Source: Castellaniella sp049671645 (GTDB lineage: Bacteria; Pseudomonadota; Gammaproteobacteria; Burkholderiales; Burkholderiaceae_B). Taken from it: 64,000 bases of DNA. The stretch lies in the NCBI RefSeq assembly GCF_049671645.1, contig NZ_JBATVG010000007.1, forward strand, positions 124,001-188,000, in the 5' to 3' direction. Both the position numbers and the translations under genes were made by a program. Position 1 is the stretch's first letter. Every line of letters starts with the position of its first letter. The notes under the pieces are model-generated. The model saw nothing but the letters and a program-made list of their open reading frames with translations, was not told where the DNA came from and made no database searches. This document shows, in pieces, positions 16,499-24,843 of this stretch.

Positions 16499-17061
16499 GC
16501 TGTCGGCCCGGCGGCGCCCGACCGTCGCCCGGGCAGCATGCGAACCAGCGTGTCGTCGCGCCATAGGTAGTGGTGCGCCAGGGCCGCGGCGGCGTGCAGG
16601 CCGATCAGGAAATAGCCGACGTTGCCGATGACTTCGTGGATGTCCTGCAGCGTGCGGCCCAGGGCTTTGTCCGCTCCGACCAGGGCGGGCCATTCCCAGC
16701 CGTAGAACGGCACGTGCTTGCCCTGCGCGCTCAGCGTCAGCCAGCCCAGCAGCGGCATCAGGATCAGAAAGAGGTACAGGGTGATGTGCATGGCGTGCGC
16801 CAGCCGGTGCTGCCAGGCCGGCATCGGCGGCGTGATGGGCGGAATCCGCGATGCGCCGCGGAGGGCCAGGCGGATGAATACCAGGCAGAACACCGTCAGT
16901 CCCAGCGTGGCGTGCCATGCCTTCATGGCGTCGTGCAGCGGATTGCTCTTGGGGACCAGGCCGCGCAGTTCGATCAGGGAGTAGATCCCGATCAGCAGGA
17001 TCAGCGTCAGCCAATGCGCCGCCATCATGGGGCGGCTGTAGCGCTCATTCGATGGATTCAT
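16471..17061 (-). CDS. cytochrome b561 family protein
   Basis: The 196-residue inner-membrane protein has four helices with heme-ligating His residues in RPMMAAHWLTLILL, DAMKAWHATLGLTVF, HRLAHAMHITLYL and DIHEVIGNVGYFLIGLHAAAALAHHY. This is the bacterial CybB type, which exchanges electrons between quinones and periplasmic or superoxide acceptors. The start at 17061 (MNPSNERYSRPMM) is used; a longer in-frame reading runs through the tRNA gene and is not real. It converges with the pmpB-like gene. Confidence 0.9.
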   Translation of the reverse strand: MNPSNERYSRPMMAAHWLTLILLIGIYSLIELRGLVPKSNPLHDAMKAWHATLGLTVFCLVFIRLALRGASRIPPITPPMPAWQHRLAHAMHITLYLFLILMPLLGWLTLSAQGKHVPFYGWEWPALVGADKALGRTLQDIHEVIGNVGYFLIGLHAAAALAHHYLWRDDTLVRMLPGRRSGAAGPTAQDRDVSSH

Positions 17062-17267
17062 GATCCAGCCTTTGCGAGGCGACAGGGTAGAGGCATGGTA
17101 CGCGGCGGCGGATGAACGGGATGTGAACGGGAAATACCGGGGCCCGGGCGGAGGCGCGACGCATGGCCCTGCGCGGTCGGGCGGTTGCTTGCCGCCCATC
17201 CCGGATCGACGGCGGCAAAAAAGCCCCAGGCGACGGATCGCGAAGGGCTTGATTGTGATGATGTTAT

Positions 17268-17343
17268 TGGTGCCGGCTAGAGGAGTCGAACCCCCGACCT
17301 TCTCATTACGAATGAGCTGCTCTACCAACTGAGCTAAGCCGGC
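17268..17343 (-). tRNA. tRNA-Thr (anticodon CGT)
   Basis: Read on the minus strand, the gene begins GCCGGCT, has a D-arm GCTCAGTTGGTAGAGC, anticodon loop TTCGTAA with CGT, the T-arm GGTTCGACTCC, and ends AGCCGGCA with an encoded CCA (17268-17270). A TATAAT hexamer lies upstream on the same strand (17408-17403) and may be its -10, though without a clear -35. Confidence 0.96.
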
Positions 17344-17440
17344 CATGGCGGTTATGGTGAATCGCCATCATCTGGTAAGGCCATACCCTACCAAAGCCAG
17401 CTATTATACATGGAATTTCCCCGACAAAAAGGTGCTTTCC

Positions 17441-17809
17441 ATGGGTGTGATTCCGGGCCTCATGATCGCGGCGGCTGTGCTGCCTTATGTCGCCGCCATC
17501 GCGGCCAAGGCGGGCGGCAAGCGGTTCGACAACAACGATCCACGGCCCTGGCTGGCCGCCCAGCAGGGCTGGCGGGCGCGCGCCAATGCCGCGCAGACCA
17601 ATCTGTTCGAGGGCTTGCCGTTCTTTTACGCAGCGGTGCTGTACGCCCTGTACGCGGACGTGCCGGTGGATCGCCTGGCCAGCCTGATGGGAATCTGGAT
17701 CGTATTGCGGATCCTGTTCATCCTGGCCTATATCCTGGGTCGCGGGACCGTGCGATCCATCATCTGGGGCGCGGCGTTGCTCGTCAATGCGGCGATCATG
17801 CTGTCCTGA
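17441..17809 (+). CDS. MAPEG family membrane protein
   Basis: The 122-residue protein has four hydrophobic segments and the MAPEG landmarks: DNNDPRPW in the first loop, RARANAAQTNLFEGLPFFYAAVL, and the IWIVLRILFILAYI helix. Eukaryotic members conjugate glutathione or make leukotrienes; bacterial relatives of this short type are uncharacterised. ATG 17441 is chosen because the family begins here; a longer frame to 17345 overlaps the tRNA. Confidence 0.85.
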   Translation: MGVIPGLMIAAAVLPYVAAIAAKAGGKRFDNNDPRPWLAAQQGWRARANAAQTNLFEGLPFFYAAVLYALYADVPVDRLASLMGIWIVLRILFILAYILGRGTVRSIIWGAALLVNAAIMLS

Positions 17810-17864
17810 GACGGGCGGGGCGCGCGGCATCCCGGCAAGCCATCATGGGGAGGCCGTTCGTCTT

Positions 17865-18983
17865 TCAGTCCCGGTCCCGACCCGCAGGGCGGGCTGTCGG
17901 CGGGGCGTCGTCCGCCTGGCGGCTGTTCTGGATCATCGCCACCGCGTCGGGGAACAGATCCCAGCAGGACATGAACAGCGCGGCGAACAGCGGCCCGATC
18001 ACAAAGCCGTTCAGGCCGAACACCGACAGGCCGCCCAGGGTGGAAATCAGCACCACGTAATCGGGCAGCTTGGTGTCCTTGCCGACCAGGACGGGGCGCA
18101 GCAGGTTGTCGATCAGGCCGATCACCAGCACCCCGAATATGGTCAGCGTGATGCCTTGCCACAAGGCCCCCGTCACCAGGAAATAGATGGCGACGGGCAC
18201 CCAGATCAAGGATGCGCCCACGGCGGGCAGCAGGGATAGAAAGGCCATCAGCACGCCCCAGAACAGCGATCCCTGGATGCCCAGAAAGGTGAACATCAGG
18301 CCGCCCAGCAGGCCCTGGGTGGCGGCGATTACGATATTGCCTTTCACGGTGGCCCGCACCACCGTGGCGAATTTCTGGAAGAGCTTGTGCCGGTGGTCGT
18401 CCTGCAGCGGAATCAGGCGCTTGAGCGCCGGCACCATGGATGGGCCGTCGCGCAGCAGGAAAAACAGCAGGTACAGCATCACGCCCAGCCCGACCACGAA
18501 CTGGAAGGTGTTCTGGCCGATGTTGACGGCCTGCTTGGCCAGGAACTGGCTGCCCTGCAGGGCGCCGGCCGACAGCTTTTCGCGGATGCTGAGCAGGTCG
18601 CCCACGCCAAAGGAGTCCAGCCAGCCGTGCACCCAGGGGGGCAGGGCGGCCACGACCTGCTCGTAGTATTGGCCCAGGTTCAACTGCCCGGTATTGATGC
18701 GCGTGTACAGGCCCGCGACCTCGTTGGCCAGGGCGCCGGCGATGAACAGCAGCGGCAGGATCACGATCAGCGTGATGCACAGCACCGTCAGGAAGGACGC
18801 CAGGCCGGGACGTTCGCCGCCCAGCAGGCGCAGCAGCCGCCGGTGCAGGGGATTGAAGATCACGGCCAGCACGCCGCCCCAGAAGATGGCGGCGTAGAAC
18901 GGCAGCAGGATGCTGATGAACGCGATCGAGACGGCGGCCAGCAGCAACAGGAAACTGCGGAAATGGAGAGTGTTGGTGTGCAT
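17865..18983 (-). CDS. AI-2E family transporter (PerM/YdiK type)
   Basis: The 372-residue protein has the PerM/TqsA pattern: two N-terminal helices (LLPFYAAIFWGGVLAVIFNPL), a long soluble central region (~residues 95-200), then five to six C-terminal helices with GLMFTFLGIQGSLFWGVLMAFLSLLPAVGA and the GLIDNLLRPVLVGKDTKLPDYVVLISTLGG signature. Members export small molecules or exchange cations; function here is not assigned. It lies 22 bp downstream of the DUF3422 gene, same strand, so likely one operon. Confidence 0.9.
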   Translation of the reverse strand: MHTNTLHFRSFLLLLAAVSIAFISILLPFYAAIFWGGVLAVIFNPLHRRLLRLLGGERPGLASFLTVLCITLIVILPLLFIAGALANEVAGLYTRINTGQLNLGQYYEQVVAALPPWVHGWLDSFGVGDLLSIREKLSAGALQGSQFLAKQAVNIGQNTFQFVVGLGVMLYLLFFLLRDGPSMVPALKRLIPLQDDHRHKLFQKFATVVRATVKGNIVIAATQGLLGGLMFTFLGIQGSLFWGVLMAFLSLLPAVGASLIWVPVAIYFLVTGALWQGITLTIFGVLVIGLIDNLLRPVLVGKDTKLPDYVVLISTLGGLSVFGLNGFVIGPLFAALFMSCWDLFPDAVAMIQNSRQADDAPPTARPAGRDRD

Positions 18984-19005
18984 GGGTGTCGTGTGGACGG
19001 TTCGG

Positions 19006-20235
19006 TCAGTGCCGCCGGGCGTTGCGAATCCGGTAGGCGATGGCGCCGATGATGACGGCTGCGACCGGCATGCTGGTCAGCAGGGCGGCGTATGGCGACC
19101 AGTCGAAGCCCAATGTCAGGATCCCCTGGTACAGCAGCTTGAACAGGCTGAACAGATAATAGCTGATGGCGATGATGGACAGGCCCTCGACCGCCTTCTG
19201 GATCTTGATCTGGGTGTCGGCGCGGGTGCTCAGGCTTTGCAGGATCTGGCTGTTCTGCTCTTCCATTTCGACCTGAACCCGGGCTTGCAGCAAGTTGCCC
19301 AGGTGGGCCACAGCGCTGCCGATGCGGGTCAGGCGCTGGTCGGTGGATTCGCAGTAGCGCACGGTGGGGCGGAACCGCTGCGCGATGAACGTGCCCAGTT
19401 GCTGGCAGTCGCCGGTGCGGCTTTCGTGCAGCTCGGCGATGCGCTCGAAGACCAATTGGGCATAGGCTTCGGTGGCGCTGAAGCGCAGGCGGGTGCGGGC
19501 CCTCGTCTGGGTCACACGGGCCGATAGCTGCGTGATGCGTTTCAGCAGGGCGCGGATGTCGTCGGCGTCGGTGCGAGCGTTGTCGTCGGACAGCATCACC
19601 AGCTCGGCTTCGTACTGCCTCAGTTCGCCGCCCAGCGAGCGCGCGACCGGCAGGGTCAGCGATGCCATGAGGCGGTAGGTTTCGATCTCCAGCAGGCGGC
19701 GCACCATCCGGCCCAGGCGCCGGCCGTCCAGCTGGCGATTGAGCACCAGCATGCGGTTCAAGCCGTTGCCGTTCAGGCGCAGATCGCTCCAGACGGTGGC
19801 TTTGCCCTCATCCAGTTCGGAGCCCACCGGGTCATGAAAACCGTAGGATTCCAGACTGCCGCGCCAGGAAGATTCCGATTCCACGCAGACCTGATCGGCA
19901 TTGATCAGCAGACCGCTGTGAGCTTCGGCGACTTCGGCCAATACGGAAGGCAGCGCCGGCCAGGGGCTGGTCCGGGTGCCGGGGCTGACCAGGGTGAGCG
20001 TCAGGAATTCGGTGTGCCGTTCCCATTTCAGGTGAGCGTCTCCGACCGGGAATTCCCCTTGGGGCAGGCCTGGGTCGGCCAGCGCCACGTGCCGGTCGCA
20101 CAAAGTCTGGATGATGGTCTGGGCCGCATCGTCCTCGTCCAGGAAGGCCAGGTGGAACACCTGGGCGGGCGCGTCGAAATACATCGAGGGGCGCGCGTGG
20201 AGCTCGTTGTGCAGGGCGTTGCGGTGCAGATGCAT
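19006..20235 (-). CDS. DUF3422 family membrane-anchored protein
   Basis: The 409-residue protein starts with HRNALHNELHARPSMYF, the hallmark of DUF3422, and is mostly soluble with long helical stretches (residues ~230-350, many Arg/Gln/Glu in heptad-like spacing). Two helices close the C-terminus (ISYYLFSLFKLLYQGI and LLTSMPVAAVIIGAIAY). Function is unknown. It is followed closely by the AI-2E transporter gene and separated from the upstream Asr-like gene by a terminator. Confidence 0.88.
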   Translation of the reverse strand: MHLHRNALHNELHARPSMYFDAPAQVFHLAFLDEDDAAQTIIQTLCDRHVALADPGLPQGEFPVGDAHLKWERHTEFLTLTLVSPGTRTSPWPALPSVLAEVAEAHSGLLINADQVCVESESSWRGSLESYGFHDPVGSELDEGKATVWSDLRLNGNGLNRMLVLNRQLDGRRLGRMVRRLLEIETYRLMASLTLPVARSLGGELRQYEAELVMLSDDNARTDADDIRALLKRITQLSARVTQTRARTRLRFSATEAYAQLVFERIAELHESRTGDCQQLGTFIAQRFRPTVRYCESTDQRLTRIGSAVAHLGNLLQARVQVEMEEQNSQILQSLSTRADTQIKIQKAVEGLSIIAISYYLFSLFKLLYQGILTLGFDWSPYAALLTSMPVAAVIIGAIAYRIRNARRH

Positions 20236-20290
20236 GCGGCCTCGGTCGGGGGGCGGGTCGGTAGAGGTCCAGTGTATCCAAAAACCGCAT

Positions 20291-20321
20291 GAAAAACGCC
20301 GCAGCGGATGGCTGCGGCGTT
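20291..20321 (-). terminator. terminator after the Asr-like gene
   Basis: A perfect 11-bp stem (AACGCCGCAGC / GCTGCGGCGTT, loop 5 nt) on the minus strand runs straight into TTTTT. It lies between the small basic protein gene and the DUF3422 gene. Confidence 0.85.
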
Positions 20322-20351
20322 GAATATGGCTGATCAGGGCGTAGTGATGTT

Positions 20352-20582
20352 TCAGGCCCCGGTTTTTGTGGGCATCGTGTGCTTCTTGGCGGATGTGTGG
20401 GCTTTCTTGGCCTTGTGCTGAGCCTTGGCTTTATGGGCCGGGGCATGTTTCGCAGTCGCCGGGGCCGTGGCCTGGGCAGGAGCGCCCGTGGTAGTGGCAG
20501 CGAAAACAGGCGCGGCCGTGGCGAGGCCAAGAGCGGCCACTGAGCAGGCCGTCAGGTAGGCAATGCGGGAACGTGTCGTCAT
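20352..20582 (-). CDS. small secreted Ala/Lys/His-rich basic protein, acid-shock (Asr)-like
   Basis: The 76-residue protein has a Sec signal peptide (residues 1-~27, ending PVFA-A), followed by a low-complexity tail of Ala, Thr, Lys and His (repeats such as AHKAKAQHKAKKAH). That composition and layout match the periplasmic acid-shock protein Asr of enterobacteria, which may protect envelope proteins at low pH; homology at residue level is too weak to be certain. The start at 20582 has a GGAG site. A 20-bp inverted repeat with 8-bp arms (CCGTCGAA / TTCGACGG, 20662-20681) lies ~80 bp upstream and may be an operator. Confidence 0.65.
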   Translation of the reverse strand: MTTRSRIAYLTACSVAALGLATAAPVFAATTTGAPAQATAPATAKHAPAHKAKAQHKAKKAHTSAKKHTMPTKTGA

Positions 20583-20661
20583 GACATCAACTCCAGAGAG
20601 TGCTCGGGCGCACCTTGCGTCCGGGCAGGCAGATCGATCCACCTGTTGCTCAGATCGTGGC

Positions 20662-20681
20662 CCGTCGAAATGGTTCGACGG
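20662..20681. promoter_or_regulatory. inverted repeat upstream of the Asr-like gene
   Basis: Arms CCGTCGAA and TTCGACGG are perfect around an ATGG centre. The 250-bp region 20583-20832 holds no gene. The repeat is the only regular structure seen there apart from a short GGCCTGCGGCAGGCC hairpin near 20724. Confidence 0.4.
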
Positions 20682-20832
20682 CGACATGAAGAATTACCAT
20701 GTTGACGGCTGGCTGAACGGGGGCCTGCGGCAGGCCGGAGAAGAAGGTCGTCAAGACGGGCTCTGTGCGCCTGAGGCCGGGGTGCCGTCAAGCCGGGCTG
20801 CGCGCGCCCGGGCCGGCGCAGCGGCAGCCTCT

Positions 20833-21378
20833 TCAGTCGGCGGCCTGTCCGGAGGGGGGATACAGGACGTTGCCGTTTTCCTGGATGACCGCCCCGCGCG
20901 TCAGACTGGCCTCGTCCACGTGGTCCGGCCCCATGATGTGAAAGACCGGGATTCCCCGGGCGATCAGATAATCGCTGACGATGCGCCGGTGGCAGCGCCA
21001 CCAGACCGCTTCCGAACACATGATGGCGCAGCGCTGCGTCTGCGCTCGTGCCAGCAGCGTCTCGAGCCCCTGGCGGAATTCGTCCGTCAGGGCATAGTCC
21101 GCGTAGTGGTGGAAGCTGTCGTTCTCCCAGAAACCATTGACCTCCGGCTGGATGGTTTTCGATTTGCCGCGCAGGCCGCCCAGGGCAGCCAGATGTTCGT
21201 AATCGATGCCGTGGGGCGCCAGCGAATCGGGCAGCGTGTCGCGGTTGAATTGCGGGTTGGTGCGCGAACGCGGCACCGTGCGGATGTCCACCAGTCGTTC
21301 GATCCCCGAAGCCTGCAGCAGCGCCGTGAAGGCGGGCAGGTCGTGCGTGGAATGGCCGATGGTATAGATCGTCGACAT
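20833..21378 (-). CDS. DUF488 family protein
   Basis: The 181-residue protein opens with IYTIGHSTHDLPAF and VDIRTVPRSRTNPQFNRD, then a Cys-containing MCSEAVWWRCHRRIVSDYL segment, all marks of DUF488. Members are small cytosolic proteins of unknown activity, often near stress genes. The C-terminal segment predicts a short beta-rich end. It is followed by the zf-TFIIB protein in the opposite order on the same strand, with 95 bp between. Confidence 0.9.
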   Translation of the reverse strand: MSTIYTIGHSTHDLPAFTALLQASGIERLVDIRTVPRSRTNPQFNRDTLPDSLAPHGIDYEHLAALGGLRGKSKTIQPEVNGFWENDSFHHYADYALTDEFRQGLETLLARAQTQRCAIMCSEAVWWRCHRRIVSDYLIARGIPVFHIMGPDHVDEASLTRGAVIQENGNVLYPPSGQAAD

Positions 21379-21473
21379 GCCTCTGTCCTGGAATCCGATC
21401 TACCCATAGTAGTCCTCCGCCGTCGGGATCGGCGCGGCGGGTGGCGGGCGCCCGCGCGCGGCCGGCCGGCTGA

Positions 21474-21734
21474 TCAGTCGAAGATTTCGTGCCAGAACGA
21501 TTTGTGCTTGCGCTGTCCGTCGTATCGGCGGGAATCCTGCGGGTGGGACTGCGGGTACGGTTGCTGTGCGGCGTGCCGGGCAGGGGGCGCCGATTCGCTG
21601 ATGCTGCGCTCGATCAGCTTGTCGAGCTCTCCCCGATCCAGCCAGACTCCGCGGCAGTCGGGGCAATAGTCGATTTCGATATTCTGGCGCGAGGACATGA
21701 CGAGGTTCGTGTTCGGGCATACAGGGCATTTCAT
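21474..21734 (-). CDS. zf-TFIIB domain zinc-ribbon protein
   Basis: The 86-residue protein begins with two CxxC knuckles (CPVCPNTNL and YCPDCRGVWLDRGELDKLI), the signature of the bacterial zf-TFIIB family, followed by a polar Gln/His/Pro-rich tail. The start at 21734 puts the zinc ribbon at the N-terminus as in relatives; a longer reading to 21824 runs into the promoter of the adjacent toxin-antitoxin operon. Role unknown. Confidence 0.85.
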   Translation of the reverse strand: MKCPVCPNTNLVMSSRQNIEIDYCPDCRGVWLDRGELDKLIERSISESAPPARHAAQQPYPQSHPQDSRRYDGQRKHKSFWHEIFD

Positions 21735-21807
21735 GGGCGATGGCTCCGAGAGGAAGTGAACAGGATTGGACCGTTCAGTTTCCAGTAAGTTCCAAGGCCT
21801 GCCGATG

Positions 21808-21836
21808 TTGTGATAAATGCACATTTATAAGATAAT
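21808..21836 (+). promoter_or_regulatory. promoter and operator of the Xre-RES toxin-antitoxin operon
   Basis: A -35 TTGTGA (21808-21813) and -10 GATAAT (21831-21836) are separated by exactly 17 bp. The spacer is filled by a perfect palindrome with arms ATAAATG / CATTTAT around CA (21813-21828). A second GCACATTT copy lies at 21847-21854. An operator between the promoter boxes is what an autorepressed antitoxin promoter should look like. Confidence 0.7.
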
Positions 21837-21868
21837 TGTGTCAATAGCACATTTTTTAGGAGATTGCC

Positions 21869-22240
21869 ATGACCGCACTGCTCAAGCTTGCCCCGGCGCC
21901 CGATGCCGTCCTGGCGAAGGCCGTGCTGCGGGCGGGGGATCAATTGGGGCTGCGCCAGGCTCAACTGGCGGCGGTGCTGGGCATGCATCGCACTGCGGTC
22001 AGCCGGATGAAGACGGCTCAGTCTCTGGATCCCGACTCCAAACAGGGTGAAATCGCCCTGTTGCTGATTCGGGTGGCGCGGGCGCTGTTCGCGCTGGCGG
22101 GGGGGGATGCCGTGTGGATCCGGCATTTCATGCAGTCCCCGAATACCGTCACCGGCGGGGTGCCCGCCGAACAGATCCGCACCATCCAGGGGCTGATGAC
22201 GGTGCTGCGCTTCGTCGATGCCCTGCGGGGCAAGATTTGA
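21869..22240 (+). CDS. antitoxin of the Xre/MbcA/ParS family
   Basis: The 123-residue protein combines an N-terminal Xre-like HTH (residues ~20-55, LRQAQLAAVLGMHRTAVSRMK) with the C-terminal toxin-binding domain (VARALFALAGGDAVWIRHFMQSPN, the classic conserved WxxxxxxxLG region is only partly kept). It neutralises the RES toxin encoded directly downstream. The promoter contains a palindrome between -35 and -10, consistent with autoregulation. The stop codon overlaps the toxin start. Confidence 0.9.
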   Translation: MTALLKLAPAPDAVLAKAVLRAGDQLGLRQAQLAAVLGMHRTAVSRMKTAQSLDPDSKQGEIALLLIRVARALFALAGGDAVWIRHFMQSPNTVTGGVPAEQIRTIQGLMTVLRFVDALRGKI

Positions 22241-22983
22241 TCTGGGCGGAATGCGACGGGCCGCGCCAGGTCCGGCCGATCCAGGGCACTTTGTACCGGC
22301 TGGTCGAAAGCCAGGAACAGATCGCCACGCTGGGCTATGTGGATACCCTGGAAGAGCAGGCCGTCCTGGAAGCCCTGCTGGATGCTGCCAAACCCGACTG
22401 GCCGGCCGCCAGCGGGCGGTATCACTATTTGTTGCGCACGCCGTTTCGCTACCCGCCTTTGCCGTGGGGGTCCCGGTTCGGAGCCCGGCACGAACCGGGC
22501 TTGCTGTATGGCGGGCTGGGCCGGCGGACCACCTTGGCCGAGGCCGCGTATTACCGCTTCATCTTTCGCCAGTCCATGACGGGCCCGGCCCCCAAGGACG
22601 AACTGATCAGCCAGCACACGCTGTTCACGGCGTCCTATCGGACTGAACGTGGGGTGAGGCTGCAGGCGCCGCCGTTCGATCGCTTCGGTCCGTCCCTGAT
22701 GCATCCGTCCGATTACACCGCGACCCAGCGCCTGGGGGCCGATATGCGGGTCGCGGGCGTCCAGGCCTTTGAATATGCATCCGCCCGCGATCCGGGGCAC
22801 CAGCCCTGTGTCGGACTGTTCACCCATCAGGCGCTGGCCGGCGCCAAGCCCCTGACGCAGGCATCCTGGCTGTGCGAACTGCGCGAACGGGAAGTGTCCT
22901 TCAAGCCTTTGGCCGACCCGCTGGTGGTGACCTACCGCCTGGACGATTTTCTGGTCGATGGCGTCTTGCCCCGGCCCGCCTGA
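22237..22983 (+). CDS. RES-domain toxin (NAD+-targeting family)
   Basis: The 248-residue protein carries the RES fold with its conserved Arg, Glu and Ser regions: LYRLV near residue 20, LLYGGLGRRTTLAEAAYYRF in the middle, and PSDYTATQRLGADMRVAG...YASARDPG towards the end. RES toxins (MbcT, ParT, Res) degrade NAD+ or modify proteins with ADP-ribose. The likely start is TTG at 22237, inside the last codons of the antitoxin (TTGA overlap), which gives a protein beginning at family position 1; the ATG 41 codons upstream is buried in the antitoxin and lacks a ribosome site. A weak start would keep toxin below antitoxin. Confidence 0.88.
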   Translation: MIWAECDGPRQVRPIQGTLYRLVESQEQIATLGYVDTLEEQAVLEALLDAAKPDWPAASGRYHYLLRTPFRYPPLPWGSRFGARHEPGLLYGGLGRRTTLAEAAYYRFIFRQSMTGPAPKDELISQHTLFTASYRTERGVRLQAPPFDRFGPSLMHPSDYTATQRLGADMRVAGVQAFEYASARDPGHQPCVGLFTHQALAGAKPLTQASWLCELREREVSFKPLADPLVVTYRLDDFLVDGVLPRPA

Positions 22984-23020
22984 TCCCCTATCGTGTAGTG
23001 CTGATTGCAAAGGAAGGCGC

Positions 23021-23404
23021 ATGGACAAGATCCGACTCGACAAATGGCTCTGGGCCGCCCGTTTCTACAAGACCCGCAGCCTGGCCGCGCACGAGGTCGG
23101 GGCGGGGCGCATCCAGATCAATAACCAGCTCGTCGCCAAACCCGCCCGGGAAGTCACGGTGGGCGACCGCGTGCGGGTGCGCAAGACGGGCCTGGATATC
23201 GAGGTCGAGATCCGCGCGATCAGCGGCGCGCGCGGCCCCGCTCCCCAGGCGGCCTTGCTGTACCAGGAAACCCCCGACAGCATCGCGGCCCGTGAACGGG
23301 CCGCCGAACAGCGTCGCCTGGCGCCCGAACCCGCCCAGGATCTGACCGCCGGCCGTCCCACCAAACGGGACCGGCGGTTGATCGATCAGGTGCGGGGGCG
23401 GTAA
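23021..23404 (+). CDS. hslR: ribosome-associated heat-shock protein Hsp15 (S4 domain)
   Basis: The 127-residue protein is an S4 RNA-binding protein beginning MDKIRLDKWLWAARFYKTRSLAA, with the GRIQINNQLVAKPAREVTVGDRV core, then a basic C-terminal tail (TKRDRRLIDQVRGR). Hsp15 rescues stalled 50S subunits carrying peptidyl-tRNA. An AAGGAAGG ribosome site precedes ATG 23021. It follows the toxin by 37 bp but is probably not functionally related. Confidence 0.92.
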   Translation: MDKIRLDKWLWAARFYKTRSLAAHEVGAGRIQINNQLVAKPAREVTVGDRVRVRKTGLDIEVEIRAISGARGPAPQAALLYQETPDSIAARERAAEQRRLAPEPAQDLTAGRPTKRDRRLIDQVRGR

Positions 23405-23540
23405 TCCATGCGATTCTGATCCCGTTCGGCGGCGCGTCTCGGGGTTGCGTGAATTTCCGTAGGGCGATCGTCGCCGGGGATCCTATACTGGATGTGCCTC
23501 GAAAGGCTGTGAAGTCCCCTGGAAAACACGTTCTGGAGTC

Positions 23541-24368
23541 ATGGCTATGTACAAGCGTATTCTGGTGCCGCTCGATGGTTCGCCGTTTTCGGAAGAGGTG
23601 ATTCCCTACGCGGCTGGCTTGGCGTCCGTGCATGGCACGGAACTTGCGTTGTTGCGCATCGTCGACAAGATGTCCGATGAAGACGATGCGAAGGACTACA
23701 TCGACTCGATGGCGTCCGCCCATGGCGCGACCGGCCTGTGCCTGCCGAGCACGGGCGACGCGGCCCAGGCGATTCTCGGAGAAGCCGGCAACACGCCGGC
23801 GACCTTGCTGGCAATGACCTCCCGCGGGCGTTCGGGCCTGATGGAACTCATGCTCGGCAGCGTGGCCCGGCGCGTGGTGCGCGGCGCCGGCGGGCCGGTG
23901 CTCGTGTATCACCCGACCGGGGCAGACGGCGCGCCGGCCCGCGCGCAGGTGAGGCTGCGCAGCGTGGTGGTGCCGTTGGATGGCAGCCCGCTGCCGGAAG
24001 TCATGGCCCACGACGCTGCCCGGTTCGCGCTCTGGGCCGGAGCCGGGCTGGAAATCGTCAGCGCGGTCCAGCCCGTCGATGCTTCGAAGGTGGGCGAGGC
24101 GCCAGGCCGCGAGATGCCCACGCTGGAGTCCGGCTATGTACATTCCCAGGCGGTCGCACTCGCCAGGCAGCACGGCGTGAGCGTCGACTGGGAAGTCTTG
24201 CACGGCGAGCCGGTGGAGGCGATCGCCGATCATGTGATTCACCGCGGCGACGTCATCCTGGCGATGGTCACGCGGCGCAAGGACGCGCTCGAAGCCGCTT
24301 TGCTGGGCAGCGTGACCTCGGGGTGCCTGCGCAGGGCCGGTGTCCCGATCCTGATGCGCCTGCCTTGA
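23541..24368 (+). CDS. tandem-domain universal stress protein
   Basis: The 275-residue protein contains two UspA domains. Domain 1 (residues ~1-130) opens KRILVPLDGSPFSEEVIPYA and has the MTSRGRSGLMELMLGSVARRVVR nucleotide-binding loop (G-2x-G-9x-G-S). Domain 2 (~140-275) opens SVVVPLDGSPLPEVMAHDA and has MVTRRKDALEAALLGSVTSGCLRR, in which the first Gly residues are replaced, so its ATP site may be degenerate. Such double Usps respond to starvation and hypoxia; upstream promoter elements are not obvious. Confidence 0.9.
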   Translation: MAMYKRILVPLDGSPFSEEVIPYAAGLASVHGTELALLRIVDKMSDEDDAKDYIDSMASAHGATGLCLPSTGDAAQAILGEAGNTPATLLAMTSRGRSGLMELMLGSVARRVVRGAGGPVLVYHPTGADGAPARAQVRLRSVVVPLDGSPLPEVMAHDAARFALWAGAGLEIVSAVQPVDASKVGEAPGREMPTLESGYVHSQAVALARQHGVSVDWEVLHGEPVEAIADHVIHRGDVILAMVTRRKDALEAALLGSVTSGCLRRAGVPILMRLP

Positions 24369-24460
24369 GCATGCAAACCCGGGCGCAGGCCTCGGCATCG
24401 GGCGCCCGGTCCGCACGGAGCTGACTGGGTCGCTGCAAGGCCGAAGGGGGGCGGCGGCAA

Positions 24461-24490
24461 TTGTGCGGCCGCAAAAAATTGTGCTATAGT
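24461..24490 (+). promoter_or_regulatory. putative promoter of tRNA-Asn
   Basis: TTGTGC (24461-24466) and TATAGT (24485-24490) are 18 bp apart, and the tRNA starts 17 nt after the -10. The boxes are imperfect. Confidence 0.5.
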
Positions 24491-24506
24491 TTCGCTTCTT
24501 CGCAGT

Positions 24507-24582
24507 TCCCCGATAGCTCAGTCGGTAGAGCGACGGACTGTTAATCCGCAGGTCCCAGGTTCGAGCCCTGGTCGGGGAGCCA
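24507..24582 (+). tRNA. tRNA-Asn (anticodon GTT)
   Basis: The cloverleaf reads TCCCCGA acceptor, GCTCAGTCGGTAGAGC D-arm, GACTGTTAATC anticodon region with GTT, TTCGAGC T-loop region, and TCGGGGA-GCCA end with encoded CCA. Confidence 0.97.
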
Positions 24583-24590
24583 AGAAATTC

Positions 24591-24624
24591 AAGGACTTAG
24601 ATGAAAATCTAGGTCCTTTTGTTT
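24591..24624 (+). terminator. terminator after tRNA-Asn
   Basis: A 12-bp stem (AAGGACTTAGAT / ATCTAGGTCCTT, with one G-T pair and a GAAA loop) leads into TTGTTTT directly downstream of the tRNA. Confidence 0.85.
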
Positions 24625-24843
24625 TGCCCGTATGAGACGCGACATCGGACACCGCCAGTCGCGCACGCAGGCGATGGGCCGATGCGGCGCCGGGGGCATC
24701 GCCCATAGCAGGCGCAGCGGATCGTCCCTGTCGGATCTGCGATGGGGTTGGGATTCTGGGCAGTTCCAGACGTGTCCAGTTACGCTCCGTAGCGCTTTCC
24801 TGGGGGGCTTGAGGCAAAATTGCTTCGCCACGGAAGGACTGCG

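Noticed and set aside
17062..17346. N-terminal extension of the cytochrome b561 gene through the tRNA-Thr
   Set aside because: The extension is translated tRNA sequence; the real start is ATG at 17061.
23021..23404. Hsp15 considered as a third component of the toxin-antitoxin operon
   Set aside because: It has its own strong ribosome site and is a conserved housekeeping protein; nearness seems accidental.
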